Shown here: one piece after another, positions 17,604-26,321 of the stretch
How the letters are laid out: the number at the start of each line of letters is the position of its first letter
How positions within the stretch are numbered: position 1 is the first letter of the stretch
Origin: Zobellia uliginosa
GTDB taxonomy: Bacteria; Bacteroidota; Bacteroidia; Flavobacteriales; Flavobacteriaceae
Reading direction: 5' to 3'
DNA: 64,000 bases
Assembly: GCF_900156625.1 (NCBI RefSeq)
Contig: NZ_FTOB01000004.1
Span: 186,001-250,000 of the forward strand
Made by a program: the position numbers and the translations under genes
Notes under the pieces: model-generated
Told to the model about the DNA's origin: nothing
The model's input: only the letters and a program-made list of their open reading frames with translations
The model's database searches: none

Positions 17604-19433
17604 ATGTCTGTTACTGCAAATGCACAGGTTGATGATCATGCACATGACGATCATGAGCATCACCACAAACAAACCTTTGTAACCAAATATATATTTAGTC
17701 AGGATCATAAAATGATCTCTAAACAATATTTGATTCTTGGTGTATTCGTTATGGGGGCAATAGGTATTGCAATGTCTCTTTTGTTCCGGATGCAATTGGC
17801 TTGGCCGGGTGAATCCTTTTCGGTTTTCGAAGCTTTTTTGGGTAAATGGGCACCTGAAGGTGTTATGGATGCCGATGTATATCTTGCCTTGGTAACCATA
17901 CACGGTACCTTAATGGTATTCTTTGTACTTACACAGGGTTTGAGTGGTACCTTTAGTAACTTGCTTATCCCATTGCAGATTGGGGCAAGGGATATGGCAT
18001 CAGGTTTCATGAATATGCTATCCTTTTGGATGTTTTTCGTTTCATGTATTATAATGTTGGCTTCCTTGTTTTTGGAAGCGGGTCCGGCTGCGGCAGGATG
18101 GACAATCTATCCTCCCTTAAGTGCTTTGCCCATGGCTCAACCAGGTTCTGGTATGGGTATGACACTTTGGTTGGTGGCAATGGCAATATTTATTGCTTCT
18201 TCACTTATAGGGTCTTTGAATTATGTGGTAACCGTAATTAACCTTCGTACCAAGGGAATGTCTATGACCAGACTTCCACTTACGATTTGGGCATTTTTTG
18301 TAACGGCTATTATTGGTATTGTTTCCTTCCCGGTATTGTTATCGGCTGCATTGCTATTGATCATGGATCGAAGTTTTGGTACGTCCTTCTTCTTGTCCGA
18401 TATATTTATACAAGGTGAGGTATTGCACTATCAGGGTGGATCGCCTGTATTGTACGAACACCTTTTCTGGTTCTTGGGCCACCCCGAGGTGTATATCGTA
18501 ATCTTACCTGCGATGGGTATTGTATCCGAAGTTATGGCGGTAAATGCTAGGAAACCGATTTTCGGTTACCGTGCGATGATTGCCTCTATTTTGGCCATTG
18601 CTTTCTTGTCGACCATTGTTTGGGGGCACCATATGTTTATTTCCGGGATGAACCCATTCCTTGGGTCGGTATTTACCTTTACTACCTTGTTGATCGCTAT
18701 TCCGTCTGCGGTAAAAGCCTTTAACTGGATTACTACGCTTTGGAAGGGTAACCTTCAGTTGAATCCGGCAATGCTGTTTTCAATCGGTATGGTCTCTACC
18801 TTTATTACTGGGGGTCTTACCGGTATTATCTTGGGTGATAGTACGCTTGATATCAACGTTCACGATACCTATTTCGTAATTGCCCACTTTCACTTGGTAA
18901 TGGGGATATCTGCGCTTTATGGTATGTTTGCCGGTATTTACCACTGGTTCCCGATTATGTTCGAAGGTAAGATGATGAACAAGAACCTAGGCTACGTTCA
19001 TTTTTGGATTACGGCTGTTGGTTCCTATGGTATATTTTTCCCGATGCATTTTGTCGGTATGGCCGGTGTACCTAGGCGTTATTACGAAAACACAGCTTTC
19101 CCGATGTTCGATGAATTGACCGATATTCAAGTATTGATGACCGTGTTCGCCATCATCACGGCATCGGCACAACTTATATTCGTATTCAACTTTGTGAGAA
19201 GTATATTCTACGGTAAGGTCGGTCCTAAAAACCCTTGGAGGGCTACTTCCTTGGAATGGACCGCTCCACAGAAACACATTCATGGGAACTGGCCAGGTGC
19301 CATTCCTGAAGTTCACCGTTGGGCCTATGATTATAGTAAGGTCGACGAGAACGGCGAGTACATTATTCCGGGACAGGATTTTATCCCGCAGACCGTACCG
19401 CTTCAAGAGGATGAAGAAGAACTTCAGCACTAA
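17604..19433 (+). CDS. coxA: Cytochrome c oxidase subunit I
   Basis: A 609-residue heme-copper oxidase catalytic subunit. The HPEVY motif (about 294-298) supplies a CuB His, the cross-linked Tyr and the D-channel Glu, placing it in the A1 type. It is followed by GHHMF with two CuB His residues and HDTYFVIAHFHLVMG (about 420-434) with the heme a3 and heme a ligands. The cytoplasmic N-terminus carries a His/Asp cluster DDHAHDDHEHHHKQ (residues 10-23). Last gene of the act-cox operon, followed by a strong terminator. Confidence 0.97.
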   Translation: MSVTANAQVDDHAHDDHEHHHKQTFVTKYIFSQDHKMISKQYLILGVFVMGAIGIAMSLLFRMQLAWPGESFSVFEAFLGKWAPEGVMDADVYLALVTIHGTLMVFFVLTQGLSGTFSNLLIPLQIGARDMASGFMNMLSFWMFFVSCIIMLASLFLEAGPAAAGWTIYPPLSALPMAQPGSGMGMTLWLVAMAIFIASSLIGSLNYVVTVINLRTKGMSMTRLPLTIWAFFVTAIIGIVSFPVLLSAALLLIMDRSFGTSFFLSDIFIQGEVLHYQGGSPVLYEHLFWFLGHPEVYIVILPAMGIVSEVMAVNARKPIFGYRAMIASILAIAFLSTIVWGHHMFISGMNPFLGSVFTFTTLLIAIPSAVKAFNWITTLWKGNLQLNPAMLFSIGMVSTFITGGLTGIILGDSTLDINVHDTYFVIAHFHLVMGISALYGMFAGIYHWFPIMFEGKMMNKNLGYVHFWITAVGSYGIFFPMHFVGMAGVPRRYYENTAFPMFDELTDIQVLMTVFAIITASAQLIFVFNFVRSIFYGKVGPKNPWRATSLEWTAPQKHIHGNWPGAIPEVHRWAYDYSKVDENGEYIIPGQDFIPQTVPLQEDEEELQH

Positions 19434-19456
19434 TTGCTGGACTAACTCAAATGTAC

Positions 19457-19490
19457 AATGCCTAACTTTTATAGTTAGGCATTTTTTTTG
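19457..19490 (+). terminator. Terminator of the act-cox operon
   Basis: A 10-bp stem AATGCCTAAC/GTTAGGCATT with a 7-base loop followed by a run of T, 23 bases after the coxA stop. Confidence 0.9.
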
Positions 19491-19589
19491 ACTCTTATAT
19501 TTAACATTTACACTACTTTTGATATTGAAATCTGCGGGCACTTCAAAATTCTATTTCTTTTTAATTGCCTGTAATAATGATGTTTTAGG

Positions 19590-20411
19590 ATGAAGGATCT
19601 GGTTTTTCTATTTGTTGTTCTTTTCGTTTGTCAAGGTTTCTCCCAACGTAAGCCTAAAATAAAGGGGAACAAAAGTGTTATTGAGGTCTACCAGGGCCTA
19701 CCCCCTTTTCATGCGATAGAATTGCGTGACGGACTTGAAATCAAGCTTCACGATGCAACTGAAGAAGGAGTGTCCATTGTCGCCGATGACAACCTTATCG
19801 ATGTTTTGAGGTTTAGGGTGATCGACAGTGTTTTGCAGATCAGCTCCTTTTACAATATTACAAGAAAGAAGAAACTTGAAATCACGGTCGATTATATTTA
19901 TCTTGAGGGGATTACCATGTATGATGGAAAGATAGATATGGACGGGGCCATCAACTCAAAGGACCTTTACGTAGATATGCATGAATCGGCAAAGCTCAAC
20001 TTAAACGCCGATGCCGAAATCCTCAATATCAATATGGAAGGGAATAGTTCGGGAGATTTCAATATTGCAGGAAGGGAAATGAACCTAGTGCTAAAGGATA
20101 GGGTCGATGTGGAGATTTATGCAAATACCCATCTGAACAATATCAAAATGTATAAAAACGCCAGCGCCATTCTTGAAGGAACGGCCATTGAGGTATATGC
20201 CAATCTTCTTGAGAACTCTAAGTTGAAGGGCGAGAAGTTGGAGGCGGAATCTATTTATTTGACCATAGAGGAATCGGCTTCGGCCGAAGTGCGGCCCACC
20301 CGAAACATTCAACTGTCTTCTAGCGGCAATGCCAAGACCTACCTGTTCGGTGAAGGAAAGGTCGAAATTATCGATTTTCTTGACACTTCTGAATTGCATA
20401 AGGAAAAGTAA
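19590..20411 (+). CDS. GIN-domain (DUF2807) exported protein
   Basis: A 273-residue protein with a signal peptide (MKDLVFLFVVLFVCQGFSQ). The rest is rich in short strands of the form ...VDMHESAKLNLNADAEILNI, which repeat in a way typical of the beta-helical DUF2807 'head GIN' domain common in Bacteroidota. Such proteins are exported, probably to the periplasm or outer membrane. No enzymatic role is known. It is transcribed toward the minus-strand acyl-CoA gene with 21 bases between the stops; no terminator hairpin is obvious there. Confidence 0.82.
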   Translation: MKDLVFLFVVLFVCQGFSQRKPKIKGNKSVIEVYQGLPPFHAIELRDGLEIKLHDATEEGVSIVADDNLIDVLRFRVIDSVLQISSFYNITRKKKLEITVDYIYLEGITMYDGKIDMDGAINSKDLYVDMHESAKLNLNADAEILNINMEGNSSGDFNIAGREMNLVLKDRVDVEIYANTHLNNIKMYKNASAILEGTAIEVYANLLENSKLKGEKLEAESIYLTIEESASAEVRPTRNIQLSSSGNAKTYLFGEGKVEIIDFLDTSELHKEK

Positions 20412-20432
20412 ACCATTACTAAGAATACTTTT

Positions 20433-22697
20433 CTACTGGGTAATGGGTGCCGTCATACAGTGCTCGGGTATACCAAAGCTGTCGACCAACACGCCGATAT
20501 GGGGTCTTAGTTCGGAGCATAGTCGCTCTACGCGCTGCCGTATGGCCTTTGATTTCGTTCCACCGATATAACCTTGTTCCAAGTACCATTCCGCATCCTG
20601 CCTGATTGTATAAAGTGCGTGGAGCGTGCCTAGCTTCTGAAAGAGTGTACGGTTTTTGTCGTCTTCGATGTCTTGGGTAAAATCAATGAAGGTGCTATAG
20701 GCCAATTCATTGCTGTAGGCCTTACCCAATGCCAAAAGGTGGGTCTGCACTTTAAGGAAGGCTTGATAGGAGGGTACCCCTTGTTTTATGTAGTCGCGGA
20801 TGCGCATGGCCAAGGTGTAGGTCAGCCGTCTTGTGCGATATTCCAAGGCGTGTTTGTGAAACTTCGGATTGTACAAGTGATCTTTGTCTACCTTGTTGGA
20901 GTATATCGGGTTAATGGTCGTTAGCTTGTCGTTGATCTGCATGCCCAATATTTTTAGTACGGCCGAAAATCCTGCGCTATTGAACTCCGATTTGAAATCG
21001 GATAATACCCCTTTTGCCGCCAATAAAAGAAGAACGGTGTTGTCGCCTTCAAAAGTGGTGAAGATATCCACGTCGCCTTTTAGGTCGGCGATGCGGTTTT
21101 CAAGAAGATAGCCTTTTCCTCCACAGGCTTCCCGACACTCTTGAATGGTGTCGTTGGCGTACCAGGTGATAATCGATTTTAAGCCTGCGACTTGGGTCTC
21201 TACCTTTCTTTTGTCCGGTTCTGATGGGTCGCAATAGAGCTGCATCATCTTATCAAGGGTCACGTGATATACATAGGCGCTTGCTACCGAAGGCGTAAGT
21301 CGTAATTGGTGGGTGGGGTAATCCATTAACAGGTCTTCCTGTATTTTAACGCTGTCATTGAACTGTCTTCTTTTTAAGGCGTGTTTGATAGCTATGGCCA
21401 GGGCGAATTTCGCCCCTCCGAGTCCTGCTCGTGCAACACAAATTCTTCCCCCTACCAAGGTGCCGAGCATGGTAAAGAAGCGCTTGTTCGGATTTTTGAT
21501 TTCGGAATAGTAAGAGCCGTCTTCCTTGATGTCTCCATATTTATTGAGTAAGTTCTCCCTTGGTACGGCAACTTGGTCAAACCATATTTTACCATTGTCT
21601 ACCCCGTTGAGACCTAGTTTGTATCCGTTATCCTCCACGGTTACCCCGGGCAGAAGTTCGTGCTCCTTGTTTCTAAGCGGGACCAGAATGGCGTGTACGC
21701 CTTCGTTTTTTCCCTCAACTATGAGTTGGGCGAATACCGTGGCCATTTTGGACTGCAGGGCATTGCCAATATACTCTTTGTTGTCGTTCTTGCCAGGGGT
21801 ATGGATTACGATCTCGTCGGTCGCCTTATTGTAGGTTGCCGTGGTTTTTATTCCACGGACATTGGACCCGTGTCCCGTTTCCGTCATGGCAAAGCACCCT
21901 AAGAGTTCGGTCTTTCCTGTCTTTGTAAGGTATTGGTCGTGATGTTTTTTAGTGCCTAGTTTTTGTATACTCCCGCCGAAGAGTCCGAATTGAACACCGA
22001 ATTTGATAGATAGACTACCGTCGGCGAACATCATGTTTTCGAACATATAGGCATAGCCTTCCATGTCACCGGTGCCTCCGTAGGCTTCCGGGTACGCCAT
22101 GGCCCCATAGCCCTTTTTCGCCAAAAATTTCACTTGGTTCAAGACGGTTTCCCTGAATTTCTCCTTGTCACGATGTACTTCCCATTTAAAAATAGGTTCG
22201 GTCAAGGTCTTTCTAAAGTTATCGACTACCGTGCTGTGTTTTCCCTTTAAGATAGTATCGATGGCATCGGCACTGTAGAAATCCGAAGTAGATTTGTGCA
22301 CTACTTCCACATCAAAGAGATGGTTGTAATGGTTGGGTTGGATGCCCAATTGTATTTCAATGTGTTTCAGTTGGTCGTTAAATGGGCACTCTTCCTTGTA
22401 GTGACATACTATTTTTTGACTAAGGGAGGTTAGGGGGTAGGTTTCGCTTTCGACCAATTTTACGGAGGAGTTCGAAATCGTCCGTTTCCATTTTTTTAGT
22501 TCTGAATTGGCTGGTGGATTATTGGTGTTAAGCCATGTGAACAACTGCGCGCGACTCTTCTCCGATAGGGAGTTGTCTGCATCTATAGCATTCTGTACCA
22601 CGTCGATTTCGGATGCCGTGAGCAAGTCGTCGGACCAGATGACATAGAAAAAGGGAATGTACTGGAGTATTTCTGAGGAGTAAGTGGAGTCTTGCAT
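20433..22697 (-). CDS. Long acyl-CoA dehydrogenase/acyl-CoA oxidase family protein
   Basis: A 754-residue flavoprotein, about twice the length of a normal acyl-CoA dehydrogenase and close to acyl-CoA oxidase length. An N-terminal helical extension (about 1-120) comes first. The FAD/acyl-CoA core follows, with GAMAYPEAYGGTGDMEGYAY (about 198-217), CFAMTETGHGSNVRGI (about 268) and ECREACGGKGYL (about 523-534), where the Glu/Gly-rich motif is typical of the oxidase group. It would oxidise acyl-CoA to enoyl-CoA in fatty-acid breakdown. Whether electrons go to oxygen or to an electron-transfer flavoprotein cannot be told. It stands alone, divergent from ruvB. Confidence 0.87.
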   Translation of the reverse strand: MQDSTYSSEILQYIPFFYVIWSDDLLTASEIDVVQNAIDADNSLSEKSRAQLFTWLNTNNPPANSELKKWKRTISNSSVKLVESETYPLTSLSQKIVCHYKEECPFNDQLKHIEIQLGIQPNHYNHLFDVEVVHKSTSDFYSADAIDTILKGKHSTVVDNFRKTLTEPIFKWEVHRDKEKFRETVLNQVKFLAKKGYGAMAYPEAYGGTGDMEGYAYMFENMMFADGSLSIKFGVQFGLFGGSIQKLGTKKHHDQYLTKTGKTELLGCFAMTETGHGSNVRGIKTTATYNKATDEIVIHTPGKNDNKEYIGNALQSKMATVFAQLIVEGKNEGVHAILVPLRNKEHELLPGVTVEDNGYKLGLNGVDNGKIWFDQVAVPRENLLNKYGDIKEDGSYYSEIKNPNKRFFTMLGTLVGGRICVARAGLGGAKFALAIAIKHALKRRQFNDSVKIQEDLLMDYPTHQLRLTPSVASAYVYHVTLDKMMQLYCDPSEPDKRKVETQVAGLKSIITWYANDTIQECREACGGKGYLLENRIADLKGDVDIFTTFEGDNTVLLLLAAKGVLSDFKSEFNSAGFSAVLKILGMQINDKLTTINPIYSNKVDKDHLYNPKFHKHALEYRTRRLTYTLAMRIRDYIKQGVPSYQAFLKVQTHLLALGKAYSNELAYSTFIDFTQDIEDDKNRTLFQKLGTLHALYTIRQDAEWYLEQGYIGGTKSKAIRQRVERLCSELRPHIGVLVDSFGIPEHCMTAPITQ

Positions 22698-22801
22698 AGA
22701 ATGAAATTACGAAAATTATTTTCACGGTAAGATGGAATCCGACCATTAGGAAAACGATGTATTCGCCTTGTAAAGTATAGTGGGCTTGTTTCTTTTTCCA
22801 T

Positions 22802-22809
22802 TATCTTTG
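22802..22809 (+). promoter_or_regulatory. -7 box of ruvB-queG
   Basis: TATCTTTG matches TAnnTTTG exactly and ends only 7 bases before the ruvB ATG (22817). A TTG occurs at 22786-22788, but the 13-base spacing is too short. If used, the mRNA would be leaderless or nearly so. Confidence 0.5.
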
Positions 22810-22816
22810 TTTTGAT

Positions 22817-23839
22817 ATGAACGAGTACCTAGACCCCGTAGGGGAGAATTTTACCCCAGAGGAATTTGATATAGAAAGAGCCTTGCGCCCCATAAGTTTT
22901 GACGATTTTACGGGGCAAGAACAGGTCTTGGAAAATTTAAAGGTTTTTGTTGAAGCGGCCAATCAAAGGGGTGAGGCATTGGACCACACCTTGTTTCACG
23001 GTCCTCCGGGACTTGGAAAAACGACTTTGGCGCATATTCTGGCAAATGAATTGGGGGTGGGAATAAAAATTACCTCAGGCCCAGTGCTCGACAAACCCGG
23101 TGACCTGGCCGGCCTGCTTACGAATCTCGAGGAGCGCGATGTGCTTTTTATCGATGAGATCCATCGGTTGAGCCCTATTGTGGAGGAGTACCTCTACTCG
23201 GCCATGGAAGATTACAAAATAGATATTATGATCGAAACGGGCCCCAACGCCCGGTCGGTTCAAATAAACCTAAATCCCTTCACCTTGATAGGGGCAACTA
23301 CCCGTTCGGGACTATTGACCTCGCCTATGCGTGCCCGATTCGGTATCCAGAGCCGCTTACAGTATTATTCCACCGAGTTGCTCTCTACCATTGTAGAGCG
23401 TAGTGCCGAAATATTAAAGGTGCCTATTAGTCAGGAGGCTGCCATAGAGATTGCGGGCAGAAGTAGGGGGACGCCCAGAATCTGCAATGCCTTGCTCCGT
23501 CGTGTACGCGATTTTGCCCAGATTAAAGGGAACGGTAAGATAGATATGGAGATTTCTAAGTTCAGCCTAAAAGCATTGAATGTCGATGCCCATGGATTGG
23601 ATGAAATGGACAATAAAATTCTTTCCACCATCATTGATAAGTTTAAAGGTGGTCCGGTGGGAATTACAACCTTGGCTACCGCAGTTTCGGAAAGTGCTGA
23701 AACCATTGAGGAAGTATACGAACCTTTTTTAATACAACAAGGCTTTATCATGCGTACCCCACGTGGACGTGAAGTTACCGATTTGGCCTATAAACACTTG
23801 GGGAAGCTTAAAGGAGGAGTGCAGCCCGGGTTGTTTTAA
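22817..23839 (+). CDS. ruvB: Holliday junction DNA helicase RuvB
   Basis: A 340-residue AAA+ motor. Walker A is [10 protein letters not shown] (about 57-66), Walker B is LFIDEIHRL (about 107-115), and the sensor region [19 protein letters not shown] (about 155) is present. The C-terminal winged helix ends [14 protein letters not shown]. It drives branch migration of Holliday junctions with RuvA, whose gene lies about 5 kb downstream and not next to it. queG starts one base after the stop codon, which suggests translational coupling. Confidence 0.98.
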   Translation: MNEYLDPVGENFTPEEFDIERALRPISFDDFTGQEQVLENLKVFVEAANQRGEALDHTLFHGPPGLGKTTLAHILANELGVGIKITSGPVLDKPGDLAGLLTNLEERDVLFIDEIHRLSPIVEEYLYSAMEDYKIDIMIETGPNARSVQINLNPFTLIGATTRSGLLTSPMRARFGIQSRLQYYSTELLSTIVERSAEILKVPISQEAAIEIAGRSRGTPRICNALLRRVRDFAQIKGNGKIDMEISKFSLKALNVDAHGLDEMDNKILSTIIDKFKGGPVGITTLATAVSESAETIEEVYEPFLIQQGFIMRTPRGREVTDLAYKHLGKLKGGVQPGLF

Positions 23840-23840
23840 T

Positions 23841-24761
23841 ATGGACTCCAAGGCGAAATATTCCGAACTCATAAAAACCGAAGCCAAACGCCTCGGTTTT
23901 TTGTCATGTGGTATTTCCAAAGCCGATTTTTTAGAGGAAGAGGCTCCGAGACTTGAAAGTTGGCTGAATAAGAATATGCACGGTGAAATGTCGTACATGG
24001 CCAATCATTTCGATAAGCGATTGGATCCGCGTTTGCTGGTAGATGGCGCCAAGTCCGTTATTTCCTTACTGCTTAACTACTATCCCAAGGAAACGCAAAA
24101 AGAAGATACATACAAAATATCGAAGTACGCCTATGGGCAAGATTACCACCACGTCATTAAATCGAAATTGCGCGAACTGCAGAATTTTATGTCGGAGCAT
24201 ATTGGTGAAGTCGGGGGTAGGGCCTTTGTAGATTCGGCACCGGTACTCGATAAGGCATGGGCCGCAAAAAGTGGTTTGGGGTGGATCGGTAAGCACAGCA
24301 ATCTGCTCACCCAACGTGTAGGTTCGTTTTATTTTATAGCCGAACTTATCGTAGATGTCGATTTGGAATATGACCACCGGGTTACGGATCACTGCGGAAC
24401 CTGTACCGCCTGTATCGATGCATGCCCAACGGAAGCTATTGTTGAGCCCTATGTGGTCGATGGCAGTAAATGTATTTCATACTTCACTATTGAGCTAAAA
24501 AATGAAATTCCGACCGAGGTTAAGGGCCAGTTCGACGATTGGGCCTTCGGTTGTGATGTGTGCCAAGATGTGTGTCCATGGAACCGTTTTTCCAAACCCC
24601 ACCAAGAACCGCTGTTCGACCCCCATCCCGAGCTATTGTCCATGACAAAAAAAGATTGGCAAGAGATTACCGAAGACGTATTTCGAAAGGTGTTTCAAAA
24701 ATCGGCGGTCAAGCGGGCTAAATTTTCTGGTTTACAACGAAATATCAATTTTTTAAAATAA
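23841..24761 (+). CDS. queG: Epoxyqueuosine reductase QueG
   Basis: The ATG at 23841, one base after the ruvB stop, gives a 306-residue protein of normal length; a longer in-frame start lies inside ruvB and is not needed. Two 4Fe-4S motifs are seen: [16 protein letters not shown] (about residues 184-199) and [11 protein letters not shown] (about 238). The catalytic region has [20 protein letters not shown] (about 129-148). The enzyme uses cobalamin to reduce epoxyqueuosine to queuosine at the tRNA wobble base. The pairing with ruvB looks like simple co-transcription. Confidence 0.95.
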   Translation: MDSKAKYSELIKTEAKRLGFLSCGISKADFLEEEAPRLESWLNKNMHGEMSYMANHFDKRLDPRLLVDGAKSVISLLLNYYPKETQKEDTYKISKYAYGQDYHHVIKSKLRELQNFMSEHIGEVGGRAFVDSAPVLDKAWAAKSGLGWIGKHSNLLTQRVGSFYFIAELIVDVDLEYDHRVTDHCGTCTACIDACPTEAIVEPYVVDGSKCISYFTIELKNEIPTEVKGQFDDWAFGCDVCQDVCPWNRFSKPHQEPLFDPHPELLSMTKKDWQEITEDVFRKVFQKSAVKRAKFSGLQRNINFLK

Positions 24762-24786
24762 TAGGGAGGTAGTTCTCAAACGTTAG

Positions 24787-24798
24787 AGTTGGCCAACT
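24787..24798. repeat. 12-bp perfect palindrome upstream of the MFS gene
   Basis: AGTTGGCCAACT lies 26 bases after the queG stop and 84 bases before the transporter ATG. It has no T-run for a terminator, so an operator is possible. Confidence 0.4.
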
Positions 24799-24882
24799 TT
24801 TGAAAATTCCGTGAAAGTTCTTTCGGGCCGAAGATATATTGTGTTATCTTGTTAGGTAGTTTTAGCACCAAACCTCCTTGTA

Positions 24883-26208
24883 ATGCACTTGATAAAAAAA
24901 CCAAGCTTAAGTTTTTGGCAGATTTTTAATATGAACGTGGGCTTTTTGGGCATTCAGTTCAGTTTTGGCCTACAGCAAACCGCTATCAATCCTGTTTTTT
25001 TGTTCTTGGGGGCGTCTGAAGATATGTTGCCCATTTTGAATATAGCGGGTCCGGTTACGGGTCTGGTCATACAGCCTATTATCGGGGCCATATCGGATAA
25101 GACGTGGTCTCCCCGTTTCGGTCGTAGAAAGCCATTTTTCTTGATCGGGGCCATTATTGGCAGTCTGTGCTTATTCGCGTTTCCGCTGAGTCCCGCCTTA
25201 TGGTTTGCCGTTGGCCTACTATGGATTTTAGATGTGGGGAACAATATGGCCATGGAGCCCTATCGTGCTTTTGTAGGCGATAAGCTCCCCGAAAAGCAGT
25301 TGAGCCTTGGGTATCAAATGCAAAGTCTGTTCGTGGGGGCGGGTATTGTTTTGGCGAATGCTTCTATTTTCTTGTTTCAAGATTGGTTTGGGGGCGGCGA
25401 CGTTGCCGATGTGGCGGGGTCTATTCCCAAATGGTTGTACTATTCCTTTTTTATAGGGGCCTTTTTATCGGTGGCCACTATTCTTTGGTCCGTATTGAAA
25501 ACGCCGGAGATTCCGCCAACGGAAAATGAAATGAAGGAAATAAAGGAGCATAATGCGCTGTCCTTCGCTCAGCGTTTCAATATGCCTTTCGTGGAAATAT
25601 CAAAGGCAATCAAAGAAATGCCTCCTTTTATGTGGAAGCTTTCCATAGTTTATCTTTTTCAATGGTATGCGCTTTTTGTGTATTGGCAGTTTATAACCCC
25701 TTTGTTTATGCATACCATGGGGTTCGATCTTTCCGCGGCTGCGGCCCAATCGGCAAAAATGAGTACTACCTACAATATATCTACCATGGTCGTGGCCTTG
25801 GCCTTGGTACCCTTGGTCCTTAAAATCGGAAGTAAAAAGGTCTATGCGGCCAGTTTGTTGGGTACCGGTTTGGCACTGTTTGCCATTCCGTATATATCCG
25901 ACCCCATATACGTTTTGTTTCCCATGGTGTTTTTTGGTATCGGCTGGGCGGCAATGATGGGTATCCCTTATACCATGGTGTCTAAAATCGTACCGCAAGA
26001 TAGACGTGGGGTTTATATGGGCATTTTGAATATGATGATCGTTATTCCCATGGGGATAGAAACCCTTACTTTCGGGCCTATTTTTAAAAGCCTTTTAGGC
26101 GGTAATGCGGTTAATGCCATTTTGTTCGCTGGTGTGTTCTTCGTACTTGCCGCTGTGTTTTCTTTGCGCTTGAACGTAAAGGGCGAGAGGGAAGAAAAAA
26201 TGGGCTAG
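24883..26208 (+). CDS. MFS transporter, sugar (SUT/SLC45-like)
   Basis: A 441-residue protein with 12 predicted transmembrane helices. The first helix reads FGLQQTAINPVFLFLGAS, and the cytoplasmic loop after helix 2 carries DKTWSPRFGRRKPFF (about 72-86), the SPRFGRRxP form seen in disaccharide/H+ symporters of the SUT/SLC45 and GPH-related group. The usual substrate of that group is sucrose or maltose. No sugar hydrolase, SusCD pair or regulator is beside it, so the substrate remains open. It has its own upstream region of 121 bases after queG, with the palindrome at 24787-24798. Confidence 0.82.
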   Translation: MHLIKKPSLSFWQIFNMNVGFLGIQFSFGLQQTAINPVFLFLGASEDMLPILNIAGPVTGLVIQPIIGAISDKTWSPRFGRRKPFFLIGAIIGSLCLFAFPLSPALWFAVGLLWILDVGNNMAMEPYRAFVGDKLPEKQLSLGYQMQSLFVGAGIVLANASIFLFQDWFGGGDVADVAGSIPKWLYYSFFIGAFLSVATILWSVLKTPEIPPTENEMKEIKEHNALSFAQRFNMPFVEISKAIKEMPPFMWKLSIVYLFQWYALFVYWQFITPLFMHTMGFDLSAAAAQSAKMSTTYNISTMVVALALVPLVLKIGSKKVYAASLLGTGLALFAIPYISDPIYVLFPMVFFGIGWAAMMGIPYTMVSKIVPQDRRGVYMGILNMMIVIPMGIETLTFGPIFKSLLGGNAVNAILFAGVFFVLAAVFSLRLNVKGEREEKMG

Positions 26209-26290
26209 TTGAGATGTTTTTCCTCTTTAATAGGGGTGATTCGTAGAAATTTATACGCTTAACGGGCTATACATATCCGAAGAATACCCT

Positions 26291-26298
26291 TAAATTTG
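26291..26298 (+). promoter_or_regulatory. -7 box candidate of malic enzyme
   Basis: TAAATTTG matches TAnnTTTG. It lies 23 bases before the ATG. No TTG is at the right distance. Confidence 0.5.
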
Positions 26299-26321
26299 TC
26301 TCCTTAAAACAGAATAATCCT

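Noticed and set aside
23763-23840. A longer start for queG overlapping the end of ruvB
   Set aside because: The ATG at 23841, one base after ruvB, gives the normal family length and N-terminus.
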